Assembly (NCBI RefSeq): GCF_000003855.2
Contig: NW_003101646.1
Location: forward strand, 262,294-326,293
Origin: Blastomyces gilchristii SLH14081
Taxonomy: Eukaryota; Ascomycota; Eurotiomycetes; Onygenales; Ajellomycetaceae
DNA length: 64,000 nucleotides
Reading direction: 5' to 3'
The notes beneath the pieces are model-generated. The model was not told the origin of the DNA. It ran no database searches and saw only the letters and a program-made list of their open reading frames with translations. How positions within the stretch are numbered: the first letter of the stretch is position 1; every line of letters begins with the position of its first letter. The position numbers and the translations under genes were made by a program. Shown here one piece after another: positions 1 through 11,510 of the stretch.

Positions 1-742
1 TCAATCATGTCATTTCTCTTCAAATATTCTGCGGTTCTGCAAATCATTAAGACGCGTGAGCACTGTCACAGATTGAAGAAAGAGAAGAAGAAGATGTTCA
101 AGTAAGAGAAGATAGATTATAAGACATGTTATAATATCTTAAAGAGACTCTGTAAGAGAGTAGAATGATAATGATTTTAAGTAATACTTCTGATAGATTT
201 AGACTGAACTAAGTATAGAACTAATGCAGATGATGTCACTCATGAGAGATTGAAGAAGAAGACAGTGAAGAGTCTTATACAGTAGTAATAAGATTAGAAG
301 AAGTTCTGAGAATAATTTGAGATTAAGATAAAGAGAGAGAGAGAGAAGAAGAGTATTACTGTAAATAAGTAATAATAGAAGAAGATTGAGAGACTGTTGA
401 AGTAAGAGATAAAGAAGTCAAAACTAATAAGTTTTTTATTTATTAAGAGATAATAATTTTTGATAACACTTCTATTCTCTAATTAATTAGCAGAAGCTGA
501 TAGAGAAGAAGAGAATTAAGATCTTATTCAGATCTTGAATACACTTCATGATTTAGAATATTGAGAAGACAGCTCTGCTCTCTGAGCATGTCAATCTACT
601 TACTACTGAAGTGAAACCTAAGACAGTAGATCAGAAAATGCAGGATTTTAAGATACAGATTGATCTCGCTGAGAGAGAGCAGTGAGAACTCTTCTCTGAG
701 AAGATAGCAGAGAAAGATTTTAAGATGATTATCATCTTAAAT

Positions 743-769
743 AAGAAGAAGAAGAAGAAGAAGAAGAAT
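743..769 (+). repeat. (AAG)n microsatellite
   Basis: A run of AAG/GAA triplets encodes a poly-Lys stretch in the only open-looking frame of this segment. It could be part of a decayed transposon ORF. Confidence 0.9.
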
Positions 770-941
770 AAGAAGTGAATTATGAAGAATAATAAGAAGA
801 ATGAGAAAGAGAAGAAAGATAATGAGTAGAAAAAGTTTTTTTCTTTTTATATTAGTTAGTTATAAGTTCATAATTATTAATAATTGAAATTGATTTTGAG
901 TTTTCAAAAAATATTGTACAAGTTGTAATCAAGTCAAGAAT

Positions 942-961
942 AATATATATATATATATATA
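942..961 (+). repeat. (AT)n microsatellite
   Basis: About ten uninterrupted AT dinucleotides inside RIP-degraded sequence. Confidence 0.9.
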
Positions 962-1844
962 TTTAACTATCATGATTCATAAATTACTATAATGTATAAG
1001 TATCAACATTTTTTCAACATTGATATTTATAATATTAATATATTTTTAATGATATTATCTGATAATGCAATTTGATAACACTCTCTTTCACAATATTAAT
1101 ATATTTCAAGAAATATGACAGAGATTAATCAAGATTATTTATTTACTTTTATATATTAATGATATTCAATCTGAGTTAGTACTAAAATTATAACTAAGTT
1201 AAGAAAGAAGATTATTTTCTCTTATAATAATTCTTCTTACATATATTAGTAATCAGTTATTATCTTTATTAAAAATAAATTATTATCTTTCTTAAATCTT
1301 TATTATATCTTCTGAATTCACTTCTTTCACTTCTTTCACTTCTATTAAAGATTCATAAACTCTTCAAAAAATCACTGTAAATCACAAAGTCTATATTGTT
1401 TACAATTCAACACAGAATACTCTCTTTTAATTATAATAAATAATCACTTTATTCTTCACATCTGATTCCAGGTCACAAAATTTATGAAAAACTCAACACA
1501 AATATCAAGATGAACTATGAAATAATTATCAACAGATTGTATTACAGATTATTGAAGAGTCATCTCTCTGCTATAATCACTACAACTTCATTCAGAAATA
1601 TTCATCATGAACTGATTATACTCTGATAGATTTTCTAACATCTGAAGTCATTAGAATGCAGATAATAAAAGAAAAATAATCAGAAAATTACTACTGAGCT
1701 AATAAGTTACTCTATCAGATAATGATTTTTAGTAATACTAACTTTCTAATTTGAAGAAAATCATGTGAAAATAACTATATATCAGTACTCTGATTTCACA
1801 ATTCTTATCTGATAACTTCTGTGAATAATTACTTTGCATATATA

Positions 1845-3240
1845 TATCTCTAAATCTTTCTCTTTAATTAATTGAAAACTCTGAATTCTGAATACTTCTT
1901 CAAATGCTTAATTCAAATCTTCATATTTCACATTGATCATGTCTTCAGTTCAATCTTGAGACACACTACAAAGTTAATATGTAACATCTAGAATCAGAGT
2001 TGAAGAATCATTGAAGAGTATCTCTCACAGTAAATACATGAACTAGTACAAACAATCTTACATTTATAAGAGTTACATGTTATTACATTGATGAGAACTG
2101 AACTTATTAAGAGACATTAATTGAATTTAAATCATTGATCAGTAGTCATACTGAGAATTATATAGCAGAGGTATTAATAACAGTGATTAAAAATAATTAT
2201 TAAAATATTAGTCTCAGTCTTCTTACAATTACAACTGATAATGCTGTGAATAACTACACTATAATAAAGAGCTTAGAGTAAAAATTGACTTTGCATTTCT
2301 GAAATAATAAACAAGATCATATTCTCTGCATTGCTTATGTGATTCAACTTATGATGTAAACACTGATAAAGAATCTTAACATTGAGACAATGAATAATAA
2401 GATGACTGATTCTTGAGATAAGAATGAGATGAAAGTAATTACTCAAGTAACTTTTGTATTCACTTTGCAAAAGATAATGTTTTTTAATAATACTTTTTAA
2501 TAATGCTTTTTAGTAACACTACTGTTAATTTTGAATAGATTGGCTAATAATTTAAATATCACAGATTTAAAACATTGCTAATGTGATTTATATCTTCTCT
2601 AAATAATAACAACAATTTTATGATATTTAATAAATAAATAAATCAGTCACATCACTGAATATGATACAGAATGTTAGAATATAATGAAGTTCAATATATA
2701 AGATAACTATTCAGACTCTTTAATTGTGTCAGATGATCAATCATTGAGTGCAACACTCTGATTGAGAAAAGATTCAGATATTGAAACTTTCTGATATGAA
2801 GTGAACTCAGTTGAAATATGTAATTAATTTACTGTTTCAGTTTTATAAGATAATAAAGACAGTCTTAATCACTTGTACATCAATGCTGCAGTCAGTCTGA
2901 TAAGTGTATAACAGTTGAATTACTCATCTTAAGAAGCAGTTGAATTACTTAAAAAGAAATTCAGTTTGAGATAATACTATAGTGCAGGCTATTATTACTG
3001 TAAGAAATAAACTGATATATTACTATAGTAAAACTGAACAATCTTTTACAGAGTACTATACTATAGCAGCTCTACTAGATTTCTTCTATTAAGTTAATAT
3101 CTACACTTCTCAAGATTGAACAGAGAAGAAATGAAACTCATATATCAAATTAGCCTGAGACTACTACAATACTAACTATCAGAGATTTAAATGAGCAGAT
3201 GTTTAAGATGTGAAAACAGTGAAATACAATTTTCTAGTAA
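1845..3240 (+). pseudogene. RIP-degraded hAT-family DNA transposase
   Basis: One plus-strand frame, broken by TGA and TAA/TAG codons at expected Trp and Gln sites, follows the order of fungal hAT transposases. It shows the start of the catalytic domain (SLTVNT-stop-TSTNNLTF near 2,020, where a Trp is expected at the stop), then LLTITTDNAVNN near 2,215, and ILCIAYVIQL near 2,325, the CLAHVINL-like block. A WNSTY-like block follows near 2,670, with C-terminal hATC-like sequence to about 3,240. hAT enzymes cut and paste DNA and make 8-bp target-site duplications. Dozens of nonsense changes mean it is dead. The 5' end and both terminal inverted repeats were not found, so the limits are approximate. 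It is a plausible relative of the hAT-type MITEs at 7,906 and 30,349, but no shared termini were seen. Confidence 0.75.
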
Positions 3241-3319
3241 GTAATGATCTTTGATAATACTTCATATCATATAGAACTATAATACTAACTTTGAAACAGA
3301 ACTTGCATACATTGATTGC

Positions 3320-3866
3320 AACTGAAAATCAGGCAAAACTACATGTTTGTAAAACTGAATTTGACTGCTATCTGTGAAAGGTGTAAAGCTTGTGTGATTG
3401 AAAGGTTGCTAGCTTGTGAAAAGTTATATAATGAAAGGATTAGTAAGCCAGATCACGTGACCTGACACTATCTTCAAGATGATTTGATGAATTTACACGC
3501 TAAATCAATTCTAGAGTTATGAAAAATTGTTGAGAGTACATATTCAACTGTTGTACTGATGATATGTGATATTCTGACAATTTCATTGACAGAGGTGAGA
3601 ATGAAGTGAAAGTTCAACTCAAGTCAAGATATTTGTCACTATCACTGAGAACAATTACAAGAAGAAACAATCAAGAGACTTATAATTGTAAAACATGAAA
3701 TTATCAGACAGTTTAATACCTCTGATCACAGTATATCAGAGAAGTGTAGTTTTCATAAGAAAGTGAAGAATAAACTTGTACAAGAATGTATTTAGTTATT
3801 TCATGAGTGTTATTAATAATTATTACCAAATTCTGATTATATAAGTAATCACTGAATGAACTGAAT
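3320..3866 (+). pseudogene. Unclassified RIP-degraded reading frame
   Basis: One plus-strand frame from about 3,340 runs some 170 codons with only a handful of stops, mostly TGA/TAG as RIP would create. Its start carries a cysteine cluster (CERCKAC). Sequence near 3,440-3,480 keeps CpG sites (cacgtgacc), so it is less degraded than its surroundings. I do not recognise the product. It does not match the gag region of the neighbouring element A copy as read from copy 2. Confidence 0.35.
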
Positions 3867-4124
3867 GAGACTGATTTTAATCTTCAGTCTCAGTTTCATT
3901 CTGATTTTGAAAGAATAATCATCTTTTACAGTTTATTCTGAGAAATTACTCTCATTTTACTGTTCTTGAATTAAATCTGATTATTTTTCACATCATTTCT
4001 CTCAGAAATGATCTATTTTCAGATTTTTTTAAGGCTTGGTTCTGATGAGACTCACGTCAAGAAATGTATGAAATCAGATCAAATGAGATCAAATGTGAAA
4101 TTCATGATCTCATCAGTCAGTTTA
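3867..4124 (-). mobile_element. Diverged, inverted relative of the hAT-type MITE
   Basis: Roughly 4,030-4,124 is a recognisable reverse complement of the first ~100 bp of the MITE found at 7,906 and 30,349. It includes the GATCAAATGAGATC segment and an end reading CAGTCAGTTTA, a decayed TAGACTGACCG terminus. The other end is tentatively GAGACTGATT near 3,867, giving about 258 bp, so internal sequence is missing. Immediately after 4,124 the gag-like sequence of element A resumes, which suggests it landed in that element. An 8-bp duplication is not convincing here. Confidence 0.45.
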
Positions 4125-4456
4125 GTCTGAACAGGCTTCTGAGTCTCTGAAATCACTCTCAAAGAAGTCACTGATTAATGTTAATAAGAAATATGTATCA
4201 ATTGTAACTGATCAGAATATATCACTTTCAACTACTGATTAATCTACATATCTTCTCACTTAAGAGAAAGATCAGTGTCTTCTCACTTAAAGAATGAATC
4301 AGTGCCTGTTCATATCAATCACATTGCATTGAAGAAATATTCAGAAGATAACTATGAGAATGTCTCAGTGAAACAGAGAAAAGATTAGCTTCTGTTCAAA
4401 TTTACAAGCAGAAGCTTAAAGAGATCAGATAATAATAATTTAAAGAGAAAATAATA

Positions 4457-4790
4457 ATGAATATGATTCTTATATCTACTTTAATAGATAATATGTATAA
4501 TATGAAAGTCATGATAGATAGCAGTCTATGTCATTATACAATGATTAAATCTTCAGTTATAAGATATTATAATCTTCAGTGTATTCTCTTATTAAAATCT
4601 CAATCACTTGCAGAATTTGATAATTCAAAAGACATTCACATCTGTTACATGATAAAACTAAACATAGATATCAGAGAATATTAATGTGAAGATACTTATA
4701 CATATGAAGTTAATAATCTTGTCTATAATCTTATACTAGAACTTATCTGACTATCTAAACAAGGCATCTTATTGAATACTTAAAACAGAA
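4457..4790 (+). pseudogene. Gypsy A copy 1: aspartic protease region
   Basis: The frame beginning MNMILISTLIDN includes MIDSS where an active-site DSG is expected (Gly changed to Ser by a G-to-A change). About 90 codons later, YNLILELI matches the conserved hydrophobic-Gly block of retroviral-type proteases. In copy 2 the corresponding protease sequence is the target site of element B. Confidence 0.7.
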
Positions 4791-5199
4791 GCTTAATATT
4801 CTCTAACAATGATAGAATTTATGAAGATGATATTCATAAGACTATGAATCTTACACAGATCTCTATCAATACTTATAAAATACTCTGAAAAAGAAGTCAT
4901 TGATAAGATCACTGACAAAGTTATTAACAGCAGAATTATATAACAATCTATTCTATTAATCTGACTGATATTAAGAAAGCTCTAGAGAAGTTATTCTGTA
5001 CTATAATAATAGATTCTCATATGAAACTCTCTTAATAATATCATTAATATCTAGATATCTTCTGACAAGATAATATCATAAATATATTCTCTCTATGAGA
5101 CTCAGAAGTGAATCACAGTATCAAGTTAGAAAAGAAGAATGATAAGAATTCTGAGTCATTATAAGACTCTCTTTATAATATATCTTAAATAAACTTCTT

Positions 5200-5880
5200 C
5201 TTTCTTGAAAGACACTCAATGATCTGTTAAATAAGAAATTTATATATATTAGTAACTCTTTCACTGTAGCTTCTATTCTCTTTACAAAGAAATTAGATGA
5301 AGAACTTCAATTCTATATGAACTATTAAGAATTGAATAGATTAATTAAGAAGAACTGCTATTCTTTATCTCTTATCAATGAAATTCTAGCTTGTATCAGA
5401 CAAGCTCAATGATTTACAAAGTTAGATATTATCACTGTATTTCATAAGATCTGTATCACTGAAGAAGATAAATGACTTACAGTATTTCAAACATATTATA
5501 ATCTCTTTAAATGAGTAGTCACACTCTTTGAACTGACTAATATCTCTAGTATATTTCAGAAGTATATTAACTGAGTACTCTGAGATTTTCTTAATGAATT
5601 TGCATCTGTATATTTTAATGACATTCTCATCTTCACTGATGAGTTTAGAAAAGAATATCAAGAACATGTATGAAGAGTATTACAATAATTATGAGAAGCA
5701 GAACTATTAATAGATATTGATAAATGTGATTTCAAAGTCAAGAGTACAAAGTATCTAGATTTTATCATAGAAGTTGACAAGAGAATTTGAATGAATTCTG
5801 AGAAGATCTTTATCATTCTTGAATGAGAAGCTTTATATACTGTAAAAGATGTACAAAGCTTCATCAGATTTACTAACTTT
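5200..5880 (+). pseudogene. Gypsy A copy 1: reverse transcriptase
   Basis: The plus-strand frame shows FTKLDIITVFHKI, then TLFELTNISSIFQKYIN, then YFNDILIFTDEF. These correspond to the RT palm motifs, with the catalytic YxDD read as YFND. TGA replaces Trp in the block before the palm. The order, spacing and neighbouring RNase H and integrase fix it as Ty3/Gypsy. Antisense frames over this region are shadows. Confidence 0.85.
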
Positions 5881-5889
5881 TATTAACAA

Positions 5890-6420
5890 TTTATATAAAA
5901 CTTCTCAGATATTATGAGATTACTTACAGAACTTACTAAGAAGAACTCAGTATTTCAGTGATCAGCAGATATCAAAGCTGCATTTATACAGATGAAGAAG
6001 ATATTTATTAATATCTCTCTACTGATAACATTTGATTCTGATTATAAGACAGTTATTGAAGTCAATTTCTCTGACTATATTACAGAAGAAGCTATATTGC
6101 AATATAATAATAAAGATGTCTTATAATTATATATCTTCATATCTAAGAAACTGAGTTCTGCTGAATGCAATTATGAGACCTATGATAAGAAACTTCTTAT
6201 AATTATACACTGTCTAGAAGAATGAGACTCTGAACTTCAAAGTATCTCTGAATTTGAGATAATCACAGATTATAAGAATCTCAAGTACTTTATAATCACT
6301 TATAAACTTACTGAATAACAGATGCAATGATCTGAGTTCTTAAGTCATTTTCATTTTATGATACACTACTGTTCTGACAGTCAGTACTTGATGACAGATG
6401 CTCTCTTATAATGAGAGTAA
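5890..6420 (+). pseudogene. Gypsy A copy 1: RNase H
   Basis: Downstream of RT in the same sense, the frame includes LITFDSDYKTVIEVNFSD near 6,020 and [23 protein letters not shown] near 6,140, split by stops. This is the usual Gypsy RNase H pattern. Copy 2 is truncated early in this domain. Confidence 0.75.
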
Positions 6421-6589
6421 GATATATCATTCAATATAACAGATACATATTGAATGAACTGAGAACACTGACTTTTAAATCTGAAGATATTAATTGATTA
6501 CAATGAGATCACTTATAATACTATATATACTTCACTGATCAGAACATCTTCTGAATCTACACTGAATAAATTATAATATATAGCAGCTC

Positions 6590-7660
6590 AAACTGATGAA
6601 CTTCTTCAAGCACTTACTGAAGTAGTACATCAAGAAGCACTCTGATTTCTCTCAGAACTATGTATAAGAACTGACATCTCAGAATGCTCAATTGATGATA
6701 ATAATACTCTGTGATTCTGTAAATAATACTGAGTCTCTTACTCTGAACTCTTACACATCTGAATAATACAAGAGATGCATGATTCTTGTATAACTGATTA
6801 TTCAGATTGTGAACAACTGTATTAAATGATCTCTTAAGGGTTCTACTAATCTGAGATATTAAATAGCATCAGATATTTTATCTGAAACTATAACTATTAT
6901 TCTTCTATTATCTCATGAAAAAACTGTAGAAAAGATCTACTGAAATCACTCAATATCTCTGATAGAATCTGATGAGATATAGTCATTGATTTCACTGTTG
7001 ACCTCTCTGAGAGTAAGAATTATAAGAATATTCTGGTTATTATTGATCAATTGAGTAAAGATGTAATATTAAAATCTTATAATAAGATGAATACTGAATA
7101 AGTTACTGAAGTCTTCTTATGAAGTTCATTCTATTAAATGCATGAGTTGCTGAGATCTATTATATCTGATCAAGATCATCAATTTGTAAGCACTCTCTGA
7201 ACAAGAATCTGTCAGATTCTTAAGATCACACATCACTTATCAACTACTTATCACTCTAAGACTGATGATACATCAGAATGAATAATTCAGACAGTGAAGA
7301 ATTATCTTTATAAGTTCTATAACTATTTATAAGATAACTGGTATAATCTTCTTCTACATGCTGAAGTTATTATCAATGACTGAGATACTATTTTAATAGA
7401 TGTAAGTCTGTTCTTTCTTACATATGAATATTATATGAAAGTGTTGAATCTTCTAGAGATTACACAGTTCACACTGAACTCTCACAGTCTAATTCAGATC
7501 ACTGATAATATAGTAATAAAACTTCAAGATATCTGTGACTGAGCAGAAGTCTTCATGATAAGCACTAAACAAGATTAAGAGAATTAAATCAATGTTCATT
7601 GAGACTCTGCTGAGTAATATAAAATAGAGAATCTAATGTGATTAAATCTTAAGAATATAC
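6590..7660 (+). pseudogene. Gypsy A copy 1: integrase
   Basis: The plus-strand frame shows DIVIDFTVDL near 6,975, VIIDQLSKD near 7,040, IISDQDHQFVS near 7,160 and a HHLSTTYHSKTDDTSE block near 7,230. These match the DDE integrase core of Ty3/Gypsy elements. Trp-to-stop and Gln-to-stop changes are frequent. Confidence 0.8.
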
Positions 7661-7779
7661 AGATCACACATCTGTCTTATATACTGAATTACTACTATAT
7701 CAAGTATAAAGTGATAGAAGTTCTAGATAGTTACAACTACTGTCTTGTCACATTATCAGAAATTCATGATGTTTTTCAT

Positions 7780-8560
7780 ACAAGCTTACTTCACTGCACT
7801 GTCACTGATTCATTTCCTTCTCAACTGACTTTCAATTGACAGCCGCCAGGAATCATAGAAGAAGATAATGAACTTGAATGAGAGATTAAAGATATTCTCA
7901 ATGAGTAGACTGACCGCCGGAACTATGAATTTCACGTTTGAGCTCATTTGATCTGATCTCATACATTTCTTAGTGTGAATCCCGCTGGGACTAATCATTA
8001 AAAAAACATGCAAAGTGACTATATATTAGATCTGAAAATGAAATCATGACTTAGAAAAATTAAGAAAGTGATTTCATTTGATTTCATTTAGATCTCATTC
8101 TTAGCATAAAGTTACTATTTTTAGACATTTTTAGGTTTTTTTTAGACTATTTTTAATTTTTTAAAAAGTAATACTTTTTGATAACACTCAAATTGGATTT
8201 AAAGTCATTTAAAGCAATAAAAATAATTTAAATTGAGAAGTGGAAATCATGATCTCATTTGAAAAATGTGATAAGAGTAGACAGTAAGTCTCACTGACAC
8301 AGTATAAGACTACTATCTAATGTTAAAACTGTGTAATAAGATCAGTTGAACTGATAATGAGATTATCAAATATTCTGATTCTGGTCTCAGACACAGTCAC
8401 ACAGTCAGTCTATCAATGAGAGATTTCACAGCTGCACCTGATAATATCTTGTGAAATAAATCAGCTATGATTGTCTGATCTGAACTCTGAGTTTCATGTT
8501 ATCTGAGATCACAGCTCTTGACTGATGAGAACTACATATAATCAGAGAATAAGAGACTAA
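7780..8560 (+). pseudogene. Gypsy A copy 1: C-terminal chromodomain, split by a MITE
   Basis: The integrase tail reaches QPPGIIEEDNELE and KDILNE at 7,840-7,905. After the MITE (7,906-8,412) the same duplicated codons resume as NERFHSC, then YLVK-stop-ISYD and ITALD, which fit the second half of a retrotransposon chromodomain. The MITE therefore entered this domain after the element itself had inserted. Confidence 0.7.
7906..8412 (+). mobile_element. hAT-type MITE, copy 1 (507 bp)
   Basis: The sequence starts TAGACTGACCG and ends CAGTCAGTCTA, so the termini are inverted repeats of about 10-11 bp. It is flanked by a perfect 8-bp duplication, TCAATGAG (7,898-7,905 and 8,413-8,420). Terminal TAG and an 8-bp duplication are typical of hAT elements. 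A second copy lies at 30,349-30,854 with nearly the same length. It has no coding capacity. Both sequence-defined ends and the duplication within interrupted chromodomain codons support the boundaries. Confidence 0.9.
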
Positions 8561-8854
8561 TGTGACAGACTGTATCTGATCAATCATATAGACTATTTTA
8601 TTACACTTCATAGATTTCACTGAATACTCTGATTCTCAGTCATTCTCAATCATTAATTCTCAGCTGAAAAACTCACGGAATTTCTATTCCTCCGCCCCGG
8701 AGCTTCACTATGTATATTATTACATATGTGTATAAATATTCACTCTGATCACTGATTCTCACACTTTCTCTTTCTTTTCCTTCTTTAACATTTTTCACTT
8801 TGTTATATAAGACCTATAAATATCATATCAATCTATTCAGTGTAAGCCTCTTAC

Positions 8855-11237
8855 AAATTATTCTTTGATGAAATGAAATAAGTTAAGACTAAGATAAAAA
8901 TAGAAGTACTGTAAGAATCTTCAATTTCATCTGTTTTATTTACAATATAAACTGTATATTTATTCAAGAATAGAGAGATGAAAATAGTAAGATCTCTTAG
9001 CTATATAAATGATATTGATCTAGTCTACAGTTCAAAAACAATCAAAGAGAATTTAGAAGTGATTGAAAAAGCAGTAAAGAAAATCTTTGTTAGAGCAGAT
9101 ATCAATCTAATTCAATTTAATATAAATAAAACTGAGTTAATTTACTTTTTTCTCAGATTTAATGAGAAAAAACTAAGTCTAACTCTTTTAAATAAAGAGA
9201 TTAAACTCAGTTTGAATATCAAATGACTAGAAGTATGATTAAACTTCAAGTTGAATTTTAAATATCATATTTGACAATGAACTATCAAGGCAGAGAGACT
9301 ACTAAATAGTGTAATCAGACTATTAAATACAGAGAGAGATCTATTCTTTCAGACTATAAAATAGTTATATATAGTCTGTATCATCTCAGTAGCTGATTAT
9401 AGAGTTCAGGTTTAATGAAATAATTAAGGAAATTTCACTGAACTCTTTCAAAGTATGTAAAACAGAGCTTTGAGAAGAATTCTGAAAGCATTTAAATCAT
9501 CTTCTATTAAAGTAATGAAAATTGAAGCTTCAATTTCTTCTTCTGCTATTCAATTTGAAAAGACCTGTATAAACTATGCTCTAAAAGTCATAAAGATGAG
9601 CTTAAATTATATAATTAGAGAAAGAGTCTCTTCTTCATTTTCATTAATTAACTCAGAAAATGAACTGAATTAAAATTAATTTCTTGATTGAAATGAAAAT
9701 AATTCTTCAAAGAAAATGTTCTCTCAACTATACAGACTATGTTCACTGATTAAAAATCAATTTTCTTTATTAAATGTTGAGAAAATTAATCATGAGAAAA
9801 TATCTCTCTAAAGAGAAAAGCTGAAATCTCTCATAAACTTATAAATAAGTGAACTATCTAAAGAGAGAGAATATGAACAGTATTTGAAGAAGATCTCTAC
9901 AATTAATATAAAAGACTCTATTCTGATTTACTTAGATAACTTAAAAAATGAGAGTTTGAATAGATTAGATGCAGATATTGCTTATACTGAAGATAATATC
10001 AATTTCATCTCAGATTTCTGAAATTTAGACTGTGAATCTGAAGTCTTTGATACTGAACTATTCATAATAGTAAAAGCTTTTAAACTTATTAAGATTAAAT
10101 CTCATAACAGAGAAAATAGTTTGAAAGAGATATAAATATTCTCTGATAATCAAGCTACTTTAAAAAGACTTAAAAATAGTCAGATTTATAATGATTAAAT
10201 GAATCTTGAACTGATTTTAAATTCTGTTATGAAAATTCAAAAGAGAAGAGTATTAAAACTGATAATTTATCTGCACTGAGTTTCTGCTTATATGAATATT
10301 CATGATAATGAATTGACTGATTCAGCTGCAAAAAAGAGTTCAGAATTAAACTGATCTATTTAAAAAATAATGTTCTGATCTTTTATAAAGAGAAAGATAA
10401 AAAAATCGTATTTAAATAAGTGAAATAAAAGCTGGCAGAAACAAAAGAAGAGCATACATTATTCAAGATTTGAGATAAAATCTAAGTGAAAATCTTGTTC
10501 AATTAAATGTAAAAAGAAAATATTCTCACCTATAATTCAGCTGAAACTAGAATATGATTATTTTAAATTCTATATACAAAGATTTGATGATAGATTTGAT
10601 TCAACAGAATACTCATTCTGCAATATAAATGAAAATTCTGAGTATATTATAATGTATTGTGCATTATACAATAGTTTCAGAGTCAGATTGAAGAAGAAGT
10701 ATGTTTTAAATCAATTAAATATGAGGTTCTTATTCTCAACTGAGATAGGAATTAAATACTTAATAGACTTTCTATCAGAAACTTAAGCAGCTACAAGAAA
10801 ATAACTGAATTCAGAAGTATCTAAATATGAAGAGGTGAAAATTAATTAGATATAGTCTGTTAAAACAGCTATACACTATCTTTTAATAATTTTATTTTGT
10901 TATAGTCTCTCTTTACTGTACTTGTTCTTTTCTGTTCTTTTCTATCTATCTATTTAATGTGTCTATCTTTAAGACTATGTTCTCTTTTCCTTTGTCATGA
11001 TATTTTCAAATGATTTCAAAGTATCAGAAGGTGTTGAAATACTGTAATTTGTAAACAGTTTTTATATTCAAAGCTGAAATTTTCTGATTTTACATATCTG
11101 AAATTGATAAATGTATAATAGTTGACTTTATAGATACAGGAAAAACCCTGAGAACTAAAAGTTCTCAGATAGATATCATAGTCTCTGACTGTATATATCT
11201 ATAATTGAAGAATAATAATAATAATAATAATAATAAT
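8855..11237 (+). mobile_element. 5'-truncated non-LTR retrotransposon (Tad1-like LINE)
   Basis: The plus-strand frame begins within the RT domain with YINDIDLVYSS (YxDD decayed to YIND) near 9,000. It continues through a Tad1-type thumb and then RNase H, with IFSDNQATLKRLKN near 10,135 and a YLHxVSAYMNIHDNELTDSAAKK block near 10,270. A C-terminal Cys cluster lies near 10,620 and coding ends near 10,850. A 3' UTR and an (ATA)n tail (11,211-11,237) follow. The 5' end is missing, as is usual for LINEs, and it abuts a broken LTR of element A. Stops at Trp and Gln sites indicate RIP. Confidence 0.85.
11211..11237 (+). repeat. (ATA)n tail of the LINE
   Basis: Nine or so AAT/ATA triplets end the LINE and directly precede the last 14 bp of an LTR of element A copy 2. 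A simple-repeat 3' tail is characteristic of fungal LINEs. Confidence 0.85.
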
Positions 11238-11252
11238 CAACATTGCTCAGAG

Positions 11253-11510
11253 TGTAAGAATAAGTACTCACAGGCAATTATTTGAGTGTTTGCAGCTTGG
11301 CGTGATATGTACTGTTAACTACTAGAAGTATTCACAGTAGAAAGATAAAATGTAGAAGTTAAATGTATAATAGCATTCAAGCTGAGTTGTAAATAGTAGT
11401 CATGAACTCTAGTCTATATAGTTATGTATAGTCAAGAGCTGCTAACTCTATTAATTACATGAGAGATAGAAATAGAGGTAAAGAATTTATAAAAAGCAGA
11501 ATTTCTTACA
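11253..11510 (-). repeat. 3' LTR of element C
   Basis: 258-bp copy, TG...CA ends, preceded by the CAGAG duplication. It is nearly identical to 18,335-18,592 except for mainly C/T and G/A differences. Confidence 0.9.

Larger units (their letters stand above)
1..1844. other. Degenerate AT-rich repeat sequence, unclassified
   Basis: Strongly AT-rich sequence with stops in all frames. Around 550-840 on the plus strand one frame reads fairly coherently, with few stops and a lysine-rich tail made by the (AAG)n run. I could not assign it to a transposon family. The stretch just upstream of 1,845 may be the 5' part of the adjacent hAT element, but no ends or target-site duplication could be placed. 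No RNA gene or intact CDS was seen. Confidence 0.6.
4125..8854 (+). mobile_element. Ty3/Gypsy retrotransposon A, copy 1 (truncated, RIP-degraded)
   Basis: A plus-strand chromovirus-type Gypsy element. The visible order is the end of gag (from 4,125), aspartic protease, reverse transcriptase, RNase H, integrase and chromodomain, then the first ~290 bp of a 3' LTR beginning TGACAG at 8,563. The 5' LTR and most of gag are missing. The LTR identification comes from matches to the two LTRs of copy 2 (18,598-19,236 and 30,196-31,350). The LTR stops at about 8,854, where LINE sequence starts. A 507-bp MITE interrupts the chromodomain at 7,906-8,412. The element is dead, with Trp and Gln codons converted to stops throughout. 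Confidence 0.85.

Noticed and set aside
7906..8412. Tc1/mariner assignment of the MITE from flanking TA
   Set aside because: TA flanks both sides, but the 8-bp duplications immediately outside TAGACTG...CAGTCTA in both copies fit hAT and leave TA as part of the terminal repeat.
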